A stretch of DNA of 64,000 nt from Bidens hawaiensis (GCA_021521415.1 JAIQDT010003547.1:124001-188000), one strand, 5' to 3'. Numbered from the stretch's first letter, positions 44,858 to 57,000 are shown. The notes: generated by a model from the sequence alone, not told the origin. A program made the numbers and translations.

Positions 44858-47673
44858 TGTGAACTAACAGGATCAGAATCATTAGTTATAATTAAACCAT
44901 AAAACAAAGTTTTAAAACCATGAAAACGTTTACGAGTAATTAAATGCGGAAGCGTAAAACCATAGAAACCAATGTTGCGTCACGCAGGACGACTTAAAAC
45001 CCAATGATAACAGTTTAAAATAAGTTTGCATAATTAAAAGTGTTTCAAGCAATGCATGATCCTAAACCGCGCGCCCGCCTCGGCTACTTGAGAATAACAT
45101 ACTAAAAGTGTCAACACGGGGTTGGTGAGTTCACAAGCTTATATCAATAAAGCGTTACGTTTGCGTTCAGCGTTTAGCGTTCAGCGTTTTGCGTTTAGCG
45201 TTCAGCGTTTTGCGTTACCAGATAGTGTTATGTCAATTATATATCTATAGGTAGCTAGCCTATAAAACAAGTATTACTAAGTGTTCGACACCGAAGCTGA
45301 CTGTTTATCATTTGCCTTGCCACCAGGTCTATCCTGACCATGGTATGTGTTTAGCCAAGATTACACCCACTCGACCTCCAGTAGAGTTTAGCGTTGGGTG
45401 GGGTTTGTCAAACCCAGTAGTACTACTCAACAATGACTCGCTATTATCCAATATTAAACGGTTCGATGTGAATGAAGGACTTTAGTTATTGCGTTTGCCA
45501 CTTAGTCTTTACAAGTGATATATAATTTATATTAACAAAATCTTAAATGCGTTTTCGGAGTATGTTATCTCCCCAAGTGAAAAGCGTTTGAAAATAGTTT
45601 AGAGGGGTAAGTGAACTCACTGTTTGCGAAGTATTCCAAAAATAATTCACCAAGATGCGCGTCACAGAAAAACTCTCTCTAGCGTTCTAAAACAACAAAG
45701 AGATTTTTCTAAGTGTCGGAATATTATCGAGTCTCTAGACCCGGCACATAATACCTATGCACACAACATGTTTCGTGTTTCGTTTGTGAATCGTGTGTGA
45801 CTTTAACAAGTGTATTTGTGATACGTTACATGTGTGAGCAATTATTTACGTGTCATGTATTCATAATGTACATCACTAGCAATTACTCCCCGTAAGGGCA
45901 ATTTGGTCAACACATAACAATTAACTAGCAATTATTCCCCACGAGGGCAATTTGGTCAAATCATGACAATCAATTAGCAATTATTCCCCGCAAGGGCATT
46001 TTGGTCAAAACACGACAATTAATTAGCAATCACTCCCCTCACGGGCAATTTGGTCAAAACACGATAATGAATTAGCAATCACGTTGTTTTATGCAACTTT
46101 CACAAAACTCAGCAACTAGTTTCTTAACGACAGAATTCTACTTGAAAAACTAGTATATCCCACCGATCATAGCATCACAATTAATTTACCAAAAATCATC
46201 ACAAAAGCATATATGTCCTAGGTTTCCAGAACATATTTTATTATATTTTTATTCTACATAGGTTTCTCACAATAATCAAATCGTTACAGCAAACTCATAA
46301 CAGTCAAATTCATGCGCAGCAGAATGTTATTTGAAATTCCCGTTAAACGAAAAATCCAATAAATGCAAGACCACTTGGGTTAGGTTCCTAACTCAACAAG
46401 TCAACTTTCAGAAGTGGAAGCAACCCAATTGGTCTCGTATTTCATGAGATATAACATTTACAAAACAACCTAACAGCAGGTCTAACAACTCAGCTTTGCA
46501 CAATGTTTTTGTAAAATCATAAAAGTTAACTCTTACTTGTCCAAAAATTACAAGTTTGGACTTTATAGAAACTAGACTCAACATAGCACCTAGTAGTGTT
46601 AATAACCTCGACCAATTTCCACATTAACATTTAGTTACAGTTGTTAAATCATAACTTACAATCTGTCCAGTACCAGTTTTCACCTTTAATTACATCTAAA
46701 TCATTTGACTAACCAAAACACCTCCAAATTAGGCGTGGTTGGACTTTCTAAAAACTAGACTCAGAGTACTACCTTTTAGACTCATAATTAGCTCAGTTTG
46801 CTTTTATATTCAACAAGTTACACATCGTTCAAGTTTAACAATCACTGCTGTCAAAACTCAGCAAGCATAAACGATCATCTAAGATGCATTTTATGCATAT
46901 GACATAACTCCAAACATGTAAAGAACGTAATTAACCACCAAAATCAGTAATAACCATCTAGGGTTTACAAATCAATGATTCATCAATCTTTCACCGTTCA
47001 AAATCACATATGACTATCAATATCAAACACTAACACATAATCAATCATCCTCTAGCCAATACCAATCATAAAACACTTAATACATGATATTCAATAATTA
47101 GGGTTTCACATTTTATACCTTAAAAACGCAGGAATAGCCAAGAGACATGTGAGAGGTGCTTAGAAACGAATGTAGGATGCTTCAATTGTGAAAACCAAGA
47201 TCAAACAAGGGTGGTATGGTGGTGGTGAGGGGTTGCCGATCGCAAGGAGAGGGAGAGAGAGGCTGGCCGTCGGGTTTAGGGAGGGGGAAGAGGGAGTTAG
47301 GGTTTATATTAATATTATTATTAATAATACATGTTACATCTAGGTCCCTCAACATCTAAATATTACTTATCTAGCTTAAACTAACTTGTTTACATCTTGA
47401 GTTAGTGTTTTAACCAATATTATCACATAACACATAAGTCTAACACATAATTATCACATAATTATTGTTTTGACGTTTTTCGTTTATTCACCAATTGTTT
47501 GCGTCAACTCGTTTGCGTTTCGGTGCAATTCCCGAAAGACTACACATGTAGTAAGTGTCAAGCGTCATTTAAACCCTAGTTTAAATGTAATGAGGTGTGC
47601 GTTACAGATTCAAAGATCTTAAGTTTGAATTGACGGAGTTAACGGAGTTAACCTGAAATTGACGATTGTCACA
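44858..47673 (-). mobile_element. probable solo LTR (2.8 kb) nested in the SIRE-type pol
   Basis: Minus-strand ends TGTGACAATC (47673) and TTAGTTCACA (44858). It separates two parts of the SIRE reading frame, so it is an insertion. It has the size and look of gypsy LTRs here (GTGAGTTCACAAGC near its left end, GCGTTCAGCG repeats at 45161-45216, a 49-bp array at 45877-46080) and no coding region. I find no matching 5-bp duplication (GAGGG left, ATACC right), so the ends or a later deletion need checking. Confidence 0.6.
45877..46080. repeat. 49-bp tandem repeat
   Basis: Four copies with period 49 (TAGCAATTA at 45877, 45926, 45975, 46024, start of a fifth at 46073) containing CCCC, GGGCAATTTGGTCAA and ACGACAATTAA. 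Confidence 0.95.
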
Positions 47674-47855
47674 ATACCCTACATACGAACGAAAATGATT
47701 AGTTCAAAAAGGCAGCCCAGGCCTCAGTCTTGGGCACTTTTTGGTTTTCTTGAGAAAAGTTAAACTTAGTTGCATTCAATTGTTGTTCAGCAACTTGAGA
47801 ATAAGTTACAGGTTTCTTAGACTTTCATCTTAGATACGCAGCTTGAACTACATTT
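47674..47855 (-). pseudogene. SIRE-type gag-pol junction fragment
   Basis: Between two nested LTRs. Reads VVQAAYLR, a stop, then KSKKPVTYSQVAEQQLNATK and KVPKTEAWAAFLN, followed by a stop. It belongs to the region between gag and protease. Confidence 0.65.
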
Positions 47856-48388
47856 TGTGAAGGACCGAGCCCCGGTGCGGAAGCGTGTATAATCGGTATT
47901 ATAAACGGTGGAGCTCGGATCTAGGGTTAGGATCGAATCGTATTCGCTATTCACTCTTGAATAATGTTTGGACGGATGAGGTGTATTGGGAGAGAGCCTG
48001 ATTTGATTAACAATCAATAATAGGATGAACAATTGTAATCAAAACACAAACAAGATAGAAATGGTAGTATGATAATATTAGTCGAATGATTCTCATAAAG
48101 ATGAACCACTCATACATACATACATTCATACATACAATCGATTAAGAAATATCAGCCGCCACCAGGAGAGCTCATCCTGGAGGCGGAGACTCTCTCAAAG
48201 GGATAAAACCCTAAAACTCACACATACTCAATACACTCACTCATACTAGACAAATGAATAAAAACATCTATTTATACTAGTCTAGCATGACTTGGTCTTC
48301 AAGCCATCCACCCTTGGTTGAGACCAAATAATATATTTTTCACCCACAAATTAGTTCGATGCGTCGGTCTAAAATATAAGTCCCAACA
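47856..48388 (-). mobile_element. copia solo LTR, 533 bp
   Basis: Minus-strand ends TGTTGGGACTTATA and GGTCCTTCACA, flanked by the direct repeat CATTT (47851-47855 and 48389-48393). TATA box TATAAATA on the minus strand at 48276-48269. It includes an ATAC-rich stretch (48112-48140) and an inverted repeat around the GGAGAGCTCATCC region. It interrupts the SIRE gag-pol frame. Confidence 0.93.
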
Positions 48389-51300
48389 CATTTGAATTAA
48401 CATTTTTGCATAACGGTTCGGTTGGAATAAACTTTGGTTTAACAGAACCATGAGTTTCATTCACATGAACAATTTTTCGAGGATGCACATTTGAGAACAT
48501 AATACGAGTATCATCAGAATACGACACAGGTCGTTTCAGAATCTCCTTTACCAAAGGAACCGGTTTGGAATGGTCCTTGATAAAAGGATGAAGATTCTGT
48601 TAGTTCTTCTGGCCACAATTTCTTACTACATGACCTTGTTGACCGCAAAGGAAACAGCTTCGCATGTCAACATGATGATGTTGAGAATTAGTCGGAACAT
48701 GTGACACAGAGGATAAATGATGACTCACATTTTTAGTCACGCTTTAAGCAAAATCATCAGATAGTTCAGATTTCTTTTTCAAATAGAAATCTAAATTAGA
48801 ACAATTTAAAAAACTTTTCAACGTATCTGTTCCAGTTGACTTCACAAATTGAACTTTCTTAGCTTGTTTTATAACTTGCTTTGCTTTAGTCAATGGATCA
48901 AGATCTTGTTTTCGCTTTAGTAAATCCAGCTGATGTTTTCGCTTGAGCATATCGACGTTCAAGATCTTGAATCTTGGAAGTTTCATTTTGAAATACACTT
49001 TCAATAAGTTCTGGTTTAATGATACTTATTGGAATGTCTTTCTCAGTGAACATTGTGTCTATCCCCTTTAACTTAAATACTCTACCAGTAGATGGCTTGG
49101 AAATAGTTGGATTTATGAAACGCAACAAATCCTCATTAGAAATTTTGGGTTTATCTGATTTCTTGGTCCTTAATGGTTTAACATTTACATGAGTATCTTG
49201 TTTCACCTTGGTTGTGTGCGAACCATACACAGCCTCCTCAAATTCATGAGGTTCACAAAGTATGTGATTTGAACTTGGAATGTTCTTGTTTTTGTGTATG
49301 ATTTCAGGTTCTAACACATCCTCAATGATAACTTTGTCAACATTTTCAATAAAAACTTTGTTGCTTTGAACATGAGGTTTCTGAATTAAAGGTTGGGCTT
49401 TAGCAAATTCAGGTTTAACTGGTTTTGTCTTTTCAAGAATCACAGATTCTTTAACAATTACATCCTCTTCTTGTCTAGCAAAAGGATTTGGTTTGTAATC
49501 ATTATGAAAAGGTGGTGGAATCTTAACAAAACCTATTCCTTTCTTTGAATCTTTTTGCTTACCAGATACTTCAATTATTTCATTTAGCAAAAAGGAAGAG
49601 TTTCTGAATTTGCCCAATTTGTTCTTTAAATCAAGAACCTCATTTTCAAGCTCAGTTATCTTTGATCTATGTTTCAAGATTTCTTGAAATTTTTGATCAT
49701 TGATGGTCATTTTCACTGACAACTCAGCCTTAAGATCATGATTACTTATAGTTAAAGCCTCAATTTTCTCTCTTGAATTCATTTGAGAAGTCAAGGATTG
49801 CCTATAAGTATCTTTTAACGAAACAATCTCTTTTAGCAAATTATCATTTTGAAGTTTCAAGGCATCTATCTTAGACTTATTGGTCTCACAATCAACACAT
49901 GATAAGTTAGAAGTGAATTACTAACCTCATTTTGTTTAGCCATGCAAGAAGAAGTGGTTGAATCACTGATCTTTGCCATGCAAGCGAAAGTAGTTGGAAG
50001 CTTTTCACTTGAATCATCAGACTCAGAATCAGTATCGGCATCAGAAGAAATTTCACTTCCACTTACATCTTGAAAATACTCAGGAAATCCAAACATTGCC
50101 AAATTTTCTTGATTGTTACCACATAATAACCTTTGTGACCAGTCATCTTCATCTACGTTGGATATCATTGCATGAGATCTAGAAGACGAAGGTTTAACTC
50201 CAGAAGACTTTCCAGCATCACTACCACTCTTTACAGATGAGTTTTGATCGTGATTTCTGGGACCGGTATACTCCTTTTTAGGCTTATCACATTCTTTGGC
50301 AAAAAAACCAAACTCTTGACAACTATAACACTTGACCTTTAACTTGTCAAACCCCAATTTCTTGTTCAACGAAGGAAGATCTTTACCCGTTCTTTGCATG
50401 AACTTTTTCACTTTCCTGACTATCATAGCCATATTCCCCTTTAAATCCATCAGTTCCAAATCATCAGGATCAATCTGATCGTAATCTTCATCGGTTAAAT
50501 CACTTGTGGCAATTTTACTACTAACCAAATTCTCATATGAAGTCATGAAAGCAGATAAGAAGGTAAAATTTTGTTAAGCCTCTCTCATGTTTACATTTGG
50601 TTGTGATGAGAATTGATTTGATGATGAAGAACTCCCAGATCCTCCAGAAGACCCAGTATTTCCAGTTGTGTAGAAGCACGCACGTGGATCACTATAGATG
50701 GTTGTTGCATTTTCACTTGCAGTTTGTGTGAGAAAAGCTGTGATAGGTGAAATGGTTGAACTTAATGGCATGCTTCCACCATAGAATGCAGGATCTTGAT
50801 TATCTTTTGAAGACTTCTGACATTTAAGATCATATTATCGAGCCTCGATCTTTTGCAGAAATTCTGATGCAGTCAGATCCTCATTGCTAAAATAATTATT
50901 CTCCTTTAACACCATAAGGAAAGTTGAATAAGAACTTGGCAAAGCACTTTTAATAGTATCAATCTTGTCAAATTCAGATATCTCCAATTTCATCTTGTCC
51001 ATTTCGGCTATCAAATGATTAAATCGTGTTGTCATCTCTTCAACAGTTTCACCCTTTAGTAGGTTAAAGTTTCTATATCGAAACTTGAGCATAACCTTTT
51101 TGCTTTCAGCGGTGTTTCCCATAATTCTCATACGGATATGTTGAAATAACGAAGCACAAATCTTAATACTTCCTACTTGGTGAAAGATGTTTTCAGGTAA
51201 AGCCATAGTAAGAGTAGAATAAGCTTTTATCTCAATTTCTAATGCTTTCTTTTCTTCAACCGAGTATTGAGAGATAGCTTTGGGTGTAAAACCAATAGTC

Positions 51301-51572
51301 TCATATCCAATCATTGGAACGGTGTAAACCTCATCTAAACAGTATGAACAATCAGGGTGGACTGACCCTAGATGAGCACGGAAACAGGGTTCCCATTTAG
51401 CAAAATCGCTAAATTTCATCAAACGTGGACATTTTGAGTGTGAAATGATCTCGATATCTAGTTGTAACATTTGTCGCATCAACATGTTTTGAGAAGCTAA
51501 TGCATACATACCAGCTATTTTTGACAAGTTTTGAAAATTATAAGGGGTAATTTTGAAAAATAAGATTAACAA
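48389..51572 (-). pseudogene. SIRE-type gag, long form (broken)
   Basis: Conserved N-terminal gag (UBN2-like): PRLMKFSDFAKWEPCFRAHL, AYSTLTMALPENIFHQVGSI, FRYRNFNLLKGETVEEMTTR, IKSALPSSYSTFLMVLKENN. After stops at 50835 and 50574 comes a knuckle CYSCQEFGFFAKEC, where the usual His is Phe. Then an acidic Ser-rich segment, a long coiled coil (KLQNDNLLKEIVSLKDTYRQ ... ELENEVLDLKNKLGKF), a Lys/Pro-rich linker, and near 48660-48620 a second, regular knuckle CFLCGQQGHVVRNC. Frameshifts near 49900 and 48950, a stop near 48744. The start ATG is uncertain. Long gag with two knuckles is typical of the SIRE type. Confidence 0.85.
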
Positions 51573-52003
51573 ATGGTATTTAGCAGATGTAACGAACTGT
51601 GAACAGTTGTAGCGAACTGTGAACAGTGATCAACCAATTAAACCTTAACGAAGTTGAGGTTTTTCAGGTAACGAATCAAAATTGAAGTTTAACGAATTAA
51701 GCACAGAATCTGATAGTCAACGAATCTGATGGTCACAACGAATCAGTCAAATTAACGAATTGACTAAGCAAATCATTAAGTGCAAGCTTTGCGAATTAGA
51801 AGATTTTCTGTAACGAATCAACAAGAGATACTTAACGAATTAGATAACGAACAAGCTACAGTTGATAACGAATCAACTTATAACGAATCAGGTTGTTACA
51901 ACGGTTTGTAACCAACTTTGACACTGAATGCCATGTGGAAAAGGTTGTTATAACACAGTTTCCAAGGTAAACACGTGTCACATGAATCAGTGAGTACGAA
52001 TCA
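51573..52003 (-). other. leader of the SIRE-type element
   Basis: About 430 bp dominated by the words AACGAATC and GCGAATTAG in both orientations, the same words as in the 3' LTR and spacer of this element. It ends where a different sequence type (Athila LTR) starts. Confidence 0.6.
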
Positions 52004-52039
52004 GATAGTGAAACACACTTACTTTCCGTATCATTTTTA

Positions 52040-53491
52040 TCATGTTTTAATTGCTTTTTAGTTTAATTATTAAGTTTTATGGTTTGTTTATGCTTGATTT
52101 TACAAATATAATTGTTTACTTGTAGGTTGTGAAGTTTGGTGGAAAAAAGAGTTAAATTGAAGAGTTTAGGGGCCTAATTGTGCAACTTTCAAACTTATAA
52201 GTCAAGGCCCGACCCAAGCCCACTTCTTAAAAGCCTTTTATATTATTATATTTAATTAATAACATGAGTTACCAGCCAATTATTATCCCATAATCCCGAA
52301 ATACATAAAACCTAAACAAAACCCTAAGTTCCGATCGGAACTCAGCCGGCAGCAAGAAAAAGAAGAAAAAAAATAGAAGAAAGGAGGCGGCTGTGGTCTT
52401 TAGACGGCTGGAAATCAAAAAGGGACATCGGGGCAGCTGCTAGGGGCTTCAAACAAGCAAAGATCTCAGCCATAATACTTAGTAAAACATTCATAAACTT
52501 TATTTACTTTTCAAGAACCCTAACTTTGTTAATTTGATCTTTTGATTTGAATTGTTTTGCAATTGATTGATTGTTTGTCTTGTGATTGATATTGTTTGGA
52601 TCTTGAATGAGTTTTATAATGTTTATGATGATGTTTATGGTGTTTTTCTTGAGTATGCATGGCTGTCCAAAATTAATGAGTAGCTAAACTTGTTTGTTCT
52701 ACCTAGGATAGATGATTGTTGAGTGGTTTTGACTTGTTTAATGGATTGTTAATGTTCAAGACTTAAATTATTGATGTAAAGTTTAACTAAACCATAAATT
52801 AGATTGTGTGTGATGGCTGAGTTTTATTTGTTATTACTTATAATCCTCTTGCATTAGTAAATTGAATTGGTTTTGATTAATTGATTGCTTGTTAAACTCT
52901 TTACTTGGTGTTTTGGGTTTATTTGCGGGAAGTACAACCGTAGGGATAAGTGGGTGATATAATCATCTAAAATCAGTTAAAATACACCTTCTTTGAGACC
53001 GAGAGGTGATAAGAAGTAATATTGTCTCGTTGCTTTTACTTGTTAGAATTAAGACCGCGCGAGAGCGGGTTTTTGTCTTGTCAAGTTTGAGTGTTTATGT
53101 GCAATTAGGTGGTTTAATTTGGGTTAAGTTAAATTGTTCCTCTATCCTTGGTGGCGTAGTATTCGTCTCCATTAGGATAGTGTGTCGGTGAGACCGAGAG
53201 GTGAGTCGTCTTTTGAACACGTTAATAATTGTTTTTCCGGTTTGTTCTTTAAAATCAATTAAAACAAGTTAGAGTTTGTTAGAGAGACTGAGAGGTAATT
53301 TGACTTTCTTAAACAAGTTTTAGTTGTGTCATCTTTTATAACCGGTGTCTTGAATATTTTCAATCCGTTGTCTTGTTATTTCTATCAACATGTTCATTCC
53401 TAGGTAGACGTTTTTATCACTGCAGTCAAAGTTTTCAAAGAGTTTTGTTATAAGTTTTCGTTTAATTAAGTTAAGTAGTTCAATCAATTTT
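52040..53491 (+). repeat. 5' LTR of the second Athila element, left part
   Basis: AT-rich LTR sequence with a CGGCAGC/GGCGGCTG-rich stretch near 52345-52440 and the word GAGACCGAGAGGTGA at 52995-53009, about 53190-53204, and (one change) 53283-53297. Continues at 62733-62953 and ends GCACATCA. Confidence 0.7.
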
Positions 53492-53573
53492 TGTGACACC
53501 CGGTAATTTCCCAATCCTATAAACTAAGTAATCAACCTAATAATTAGGTGATTGTGAATATTATGCACGCTAA

Positions 53574-53815
53574 ATTAGAATCAGCGCGGGCATGTTATGT
53601 GCGCCCTGCGCGAGCGCGCTATATTAGAATCAGCGCGGGCATGTTATGTGCGCCCTGCCCGAGCGCGCTATATTAGAATCAGCGCGGGCCTGTTATGTAC
53701 GCCCTGCGCAAGCGCGCTATGTTAGAGTCAGCGCGGGCACGTTATGTGCACCCTGCGCGAGTGCGCGATGTAAGAACCAGCGTGGGCATATGTTATGTGC
53801 GCCATGCGCGAATGT
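53574..53815. repeat. 49-bp tandem repeat in the Tekay-type LTR
   Basis: Copies start at 53574, 53623, 53672, 53721 and about 53770 (period 49), each with AGAATCAGCGCGGGC and ATGTGCGCCCTGCGCGAG. The same array is in the 3' LTR at 60462-60703. The related solo LTR at 28348 has a 57-bp unit at the same place. Confidence 0.95.
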
Positions 53816-54474
53816 TTTGACTTTATGTTTTCATGTAACTTAACCTTATGTTGTCTGATGGGTTGACCGTCCCGCATGATGCTAAGGCGGGTGCATCCTA
53901 AATCGTTTATGCGCGTGCGGAAGGGAACTAACCTCCCCGCATGGCGGGAACATTGAGAGCTAGTTTGTCTGAAGCTCCAAGATGGAATTGACTTCAACAT
54001 GACTGATCACTATGTTGAAATACCAAGACCACCTGGAGAATCTACAAATGAAACTCAATGTCCCTAACTGCGAGAAGGTTACGCACCTACCCGCAGCAAA
54101 GAAATGTCCTTCACGCAGAAAACTATGCGCACAAAGTTATACGCGCAGAACACTTAGCCTAATCTCCAGATTTAAGGAGGATTATTCCCGCCCAAAAGGA
54201 AACAGTAGCGTGTTTCAGAAATTTCTACTTTTTAACTGTACACTGACAAAAGCACCTGAAAAAAGCATACTGTAACATGAAAAGTCAACTGTCAGCCACC
54301 CTACTCCCACCAACCACAGACCTGCATGCCCTGTCCAAATCAAATCAGAATCTTTTATCCACTCCTCCACTTTTAAATAAATAATAATAATTTCCATACT
54401 TTATCATCATTACACCTAGATATGAAAAGATTACAATCCCCTAAAGCAAGGGATTGTGTTCCCTTGAGTTTGCC

Positions 54475-54482
54475 TATAAATA
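54475..54482 (+). promoter_or_regulatory. TATA box of the Tekay-type LTR
   Basis: TATAAATA after a CCCTTGAGTTTGCC context. Identical in the 3' LTR at 61363-61370. Confidence 0.7.
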
Positions 54483-55004
54483 TGTAACCTAAATTATCAC
54501 CCAAAACACACTTCAAACTTCTCTCTTAAAACTGCAAACTTGCACTAATCATCTCCCAAGCATCCGTTATTTTCAATTCCGTTCCTGTTACTAGGTAAGC
54601 CGAGATTATAACCTTGAGATCTACTTTCCAACCCTTATATTCTCCTATTTCTTATATACTTCTTGTTATTTAATCGTATTCTAGACCTTCAATTCAAAGG
54701 CCAACACCAAGAAAACCCGAATCTCGATTAATCCCTTAACAAGAACCACAGGTGAGTCTCACAGCCCCTATTTTCACTATTTTCACTGTTTTTAAACTGT
54801 TTTCGGGGAGAGGGACACGTACTTAAATTACGATTTATCATGGTATACTTACAAGTTATGTAAACGATTGTGTTTAAATTATGTTTCATGATGAGCAATG
54901 CAAACGGTTATCTATGGTTTACGATGTATGTGCGCCAGAATTCGAGTAAGTGATCACTTTACCATTGGAACTCTAAGGATAGGGACTGCTGGTTTGATCA
55001 ACCC

Positions 55005-55290
55005 ACTCGTAGGGGTCGCACCTCTTTGCATGGACGAGTGCCTAGTATGGTCATGGGGCAGTACTATGGGATTGAGCCCGCTCGTAGGGGTCGCACCTCT
55101 TTGCATGGACGAGCGCCTTGTTTTCCGGCACAACGTCCGCGCGTAACCCGCGGGACGGTATTATTCGCTCGTAGTGGCAGCGCCACTTTGCATAGACGAG
55201 CACGGTTCTCAGAAATGTTCGCGCGTAACCCGCGGGACGGTATTACATTATTTTAGCTCGTAGTGGCAGCGCCACTTTGCATGGACGAGC
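55005..55290. repeat. four hairpin modules in the Tekay-type LTR
   Basis: 35-bp modules at 55005-55039, 55080-55114, 55167-55201 and 55256-55290. Each begins CTCGT and ends ACGAG, with an inner GTGGCAGCGCCAC or GAGGTGCGACCCC-type half-palindrome and the word TTTGCATGGACGAG. Between them, and once after the last, lies the GC-rich spacer GCGCGTAACCCGCGG. The set recurs in the 3' LTR 6888 bp further. Confidence 0.9.
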
Positions 55291-55842
55291 ACGTTTTCCA
55301 GAAACGTTCGCGCGTAACCCGCGGAGTGGTCCTATCTTAAATATGTTGTCAGATCTATGTTTTCATACGGTTTATCAAGCATATGTTTAGACATGAAATC
55401 AGAAATGTGTTTTAATATGATTTTTGCCAAGACTATGACGCGATACGATTTATCAAGTTACTAAAACTTGTGAACTCACTCAGTTTATACTGATTCAAAT
55501 GTTTTACGTGTCTTTCAGGAGATAACTAGGTAGCGCATGGAGTCACACTTAGAGCACCTCACGCTGAACATCTAAAACTAGCTTTTTGGAAGATTTTAGT
55601 TCTATCCCTTCGATGCGCGTGGTTGTTCCCGCCGCGCAAGGGGATATGGCGTGGAAATCTTCAACAGTTTTTATACTTGGATGTTTTTATGTAATTTTTA
55701 AACAATGTAATGTATTTGTATTAAACATTTCACGCGCAATGAAAATCTTACTTTGAATGTTTGCAATGGCCCGTGCTTAAGTATCAATCCCCACTCGCGC
55801 GCGCCCGGCTGTTTCCGCCGTTCAGGGCCGGGTGTGACAGAT

Positions 55843-55860
55843 TGGTATCAGAGCACTGGT
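55843..55860 (+). other. primer binding site (initiator-Met tRNA type)
   Basis: TGGTATCAGAGCACTGGT starts 3 bases after the LTR end. The first 12 bases match the plant initiator-Met tRNA complement, as usual for Tekay-type elements. Confidence 0.9.
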
Positions 55861-56068
55861 TATAGCGAACTAGGAAAAGAAGTTTTAACCTAGACTATAA
55901 CCGTTGGGGAATCGCATGAAATATTTTTCAAAGAAAATATTTTCAAAAGAAACTATACACACACTTAGGAACACGGGTCACACAGTGTCTAGTGAATAAA
56001 GATAAGAACATTATGTGCTCAGAGTACATGCGCTAAGTTTGATATATTTTCACTCTTTTAAAGCGAGA

Positions 56069-57000
56069 ATGCCTCCAACTAGAGCCAAGGGAATTACCAT
56101 GACACCCGAGGAACTCGCGGAAATAATCGCGCAAGCGATCGCAACTCATGAGGCCAGCAAGGCCGAGTCAAGTCAGGGTTGTCAGAACGAGACCCCAGAA
56201 CCCGAATCAGGAGCCTTGGACAAAGGGTGCTCCTATAAGACATTTATGGCCTGTAGGCCTTGGCCATTCAAGGGTACCGAAGGGGCCAGTGGGAGGAGCT
56301 GAAGGAAATGATGATAAGAAAGTTCTGCTCTCGCGCAGAAATTCAGAGCCTACAACAGGAATTCTGGAACCACACCATGGTAGGAACGGATATCGACGCC
56401 TACAACAACCGGTTCAACGAGCTTTGCCAGTTGGTGCCAGACATGGCAAACACGGAGGAAAAGAAGATCGAGAGGTATATCTTTGGGTTACCTCCTGTTG
56501 TTAGGGTTCCGCTCAACGCCGTAGCGCCTCCGACCATTGATGAGGCGGTAGCGCGGGCCATCACCCTTACAAGGGATACGGTCCGTGCGGGTATGTTGAC
56601 TACGCGCGGAAACGAGCAGCGAACCTCTGACTCCAAGAGGAAATGGAACTCTCACCACCGAGGGTCCGACTCCAAGCAGCCACCGTTCAAGAAGCAGGAA
56701 AGCGCAAGGGTTTACGCGATCCAAGCCGCGGAGCCATCAAGGAGAGGATACAGCGGGCCTCGCCCATGGTGCAGCAAATGCAAGTATCACCACGAGGGTG
56801 AATGCGCAAGAATCGAATGCGCCAAATGTGGCAGACCAGGGCACAAGGCGATGAATTGCCGTATCAGAGACGCTGGAGCGAGCGACAACTGCTACGCATG
56901 CGGGAAGCCAGGGCATTTTAGTCGGGATTGCCCGCAAAGGGGAAACCAAGCTCGCGGGAGAGCTTTTGTGATCGGCGCGGGTGAAGCAAAAGAAGAGCCG
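56069..57000 (+). pseudogene. Tekay-type gag with an internal capsid deletion
   Basis: Start ATG at 56069 (MPPTRAKGITMTPEELAEII). The conserved block [21 protein letters not shown] stands at about 56226-56284, where the family continues with a Trp-rich capsid segment of some 55-60 residues. Here that segment is missing and the sequence jumps to [20 protein letters not shown] in another frame; the original frame ends in TGA at 56300-56302. Downstream are [12 protein letters not shown], a basic linker, a [12 protein letters not shown]ys-rich motif and two knuckles, [14 protein letters not shown] (56818-56859) and [14 protein letters not shown] (56890-56931). Without the capsid part this copy cannot make its own particle. 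Confidence 0.92.

Larger units (their letters stand above)
33823..52003 (-). mobile_element. SIRE-type Ty1/copia retrotransposon, minus strand, 5' end cut by an Athila insertion
   Basis: From right to left on the window: leader (51573-52003), long gag with two knuckles, protease, integrase, reverse transcriptase, RNase H (pol order of copia: integrase before reverse transcriptase), a 3.2-kb spacer, a ~1000-codon extra ORF, purine tract and 3' LTR. The extra ORF after pol and the long coiled-coil gag identify the SIRE/Maximus type. Two LTRs are nested in the pol region. The 5' LTR and primer site are not visible, because the next element starts at about 52004. The left LTR end is placed by TG...CA ends only. 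Confidence 0.85.
53492..55839 (+). repeat. 5' LTR of the Tekay-type element
   Basis: 2348 bp. TATA box TATAAATA at 54475-54482. Contains a 49-bp tandem array (53574-53815) and four hairpin modules (55005-55290). Confidence 0.97.

Noticed and set aside
53646..54275. Open frames in the left Tekay LTR, repeated at 60534-61163
   Set aside because: They occur identically in both LTRs, have no conserved domain and follow from GC-rich repeats.
54898..55256. 82- and 76-codon frames in the LTR hairpin modules
   Set aside because: Caused by the repeated modules; duplicated at 61786-62144; no protein resemblance.
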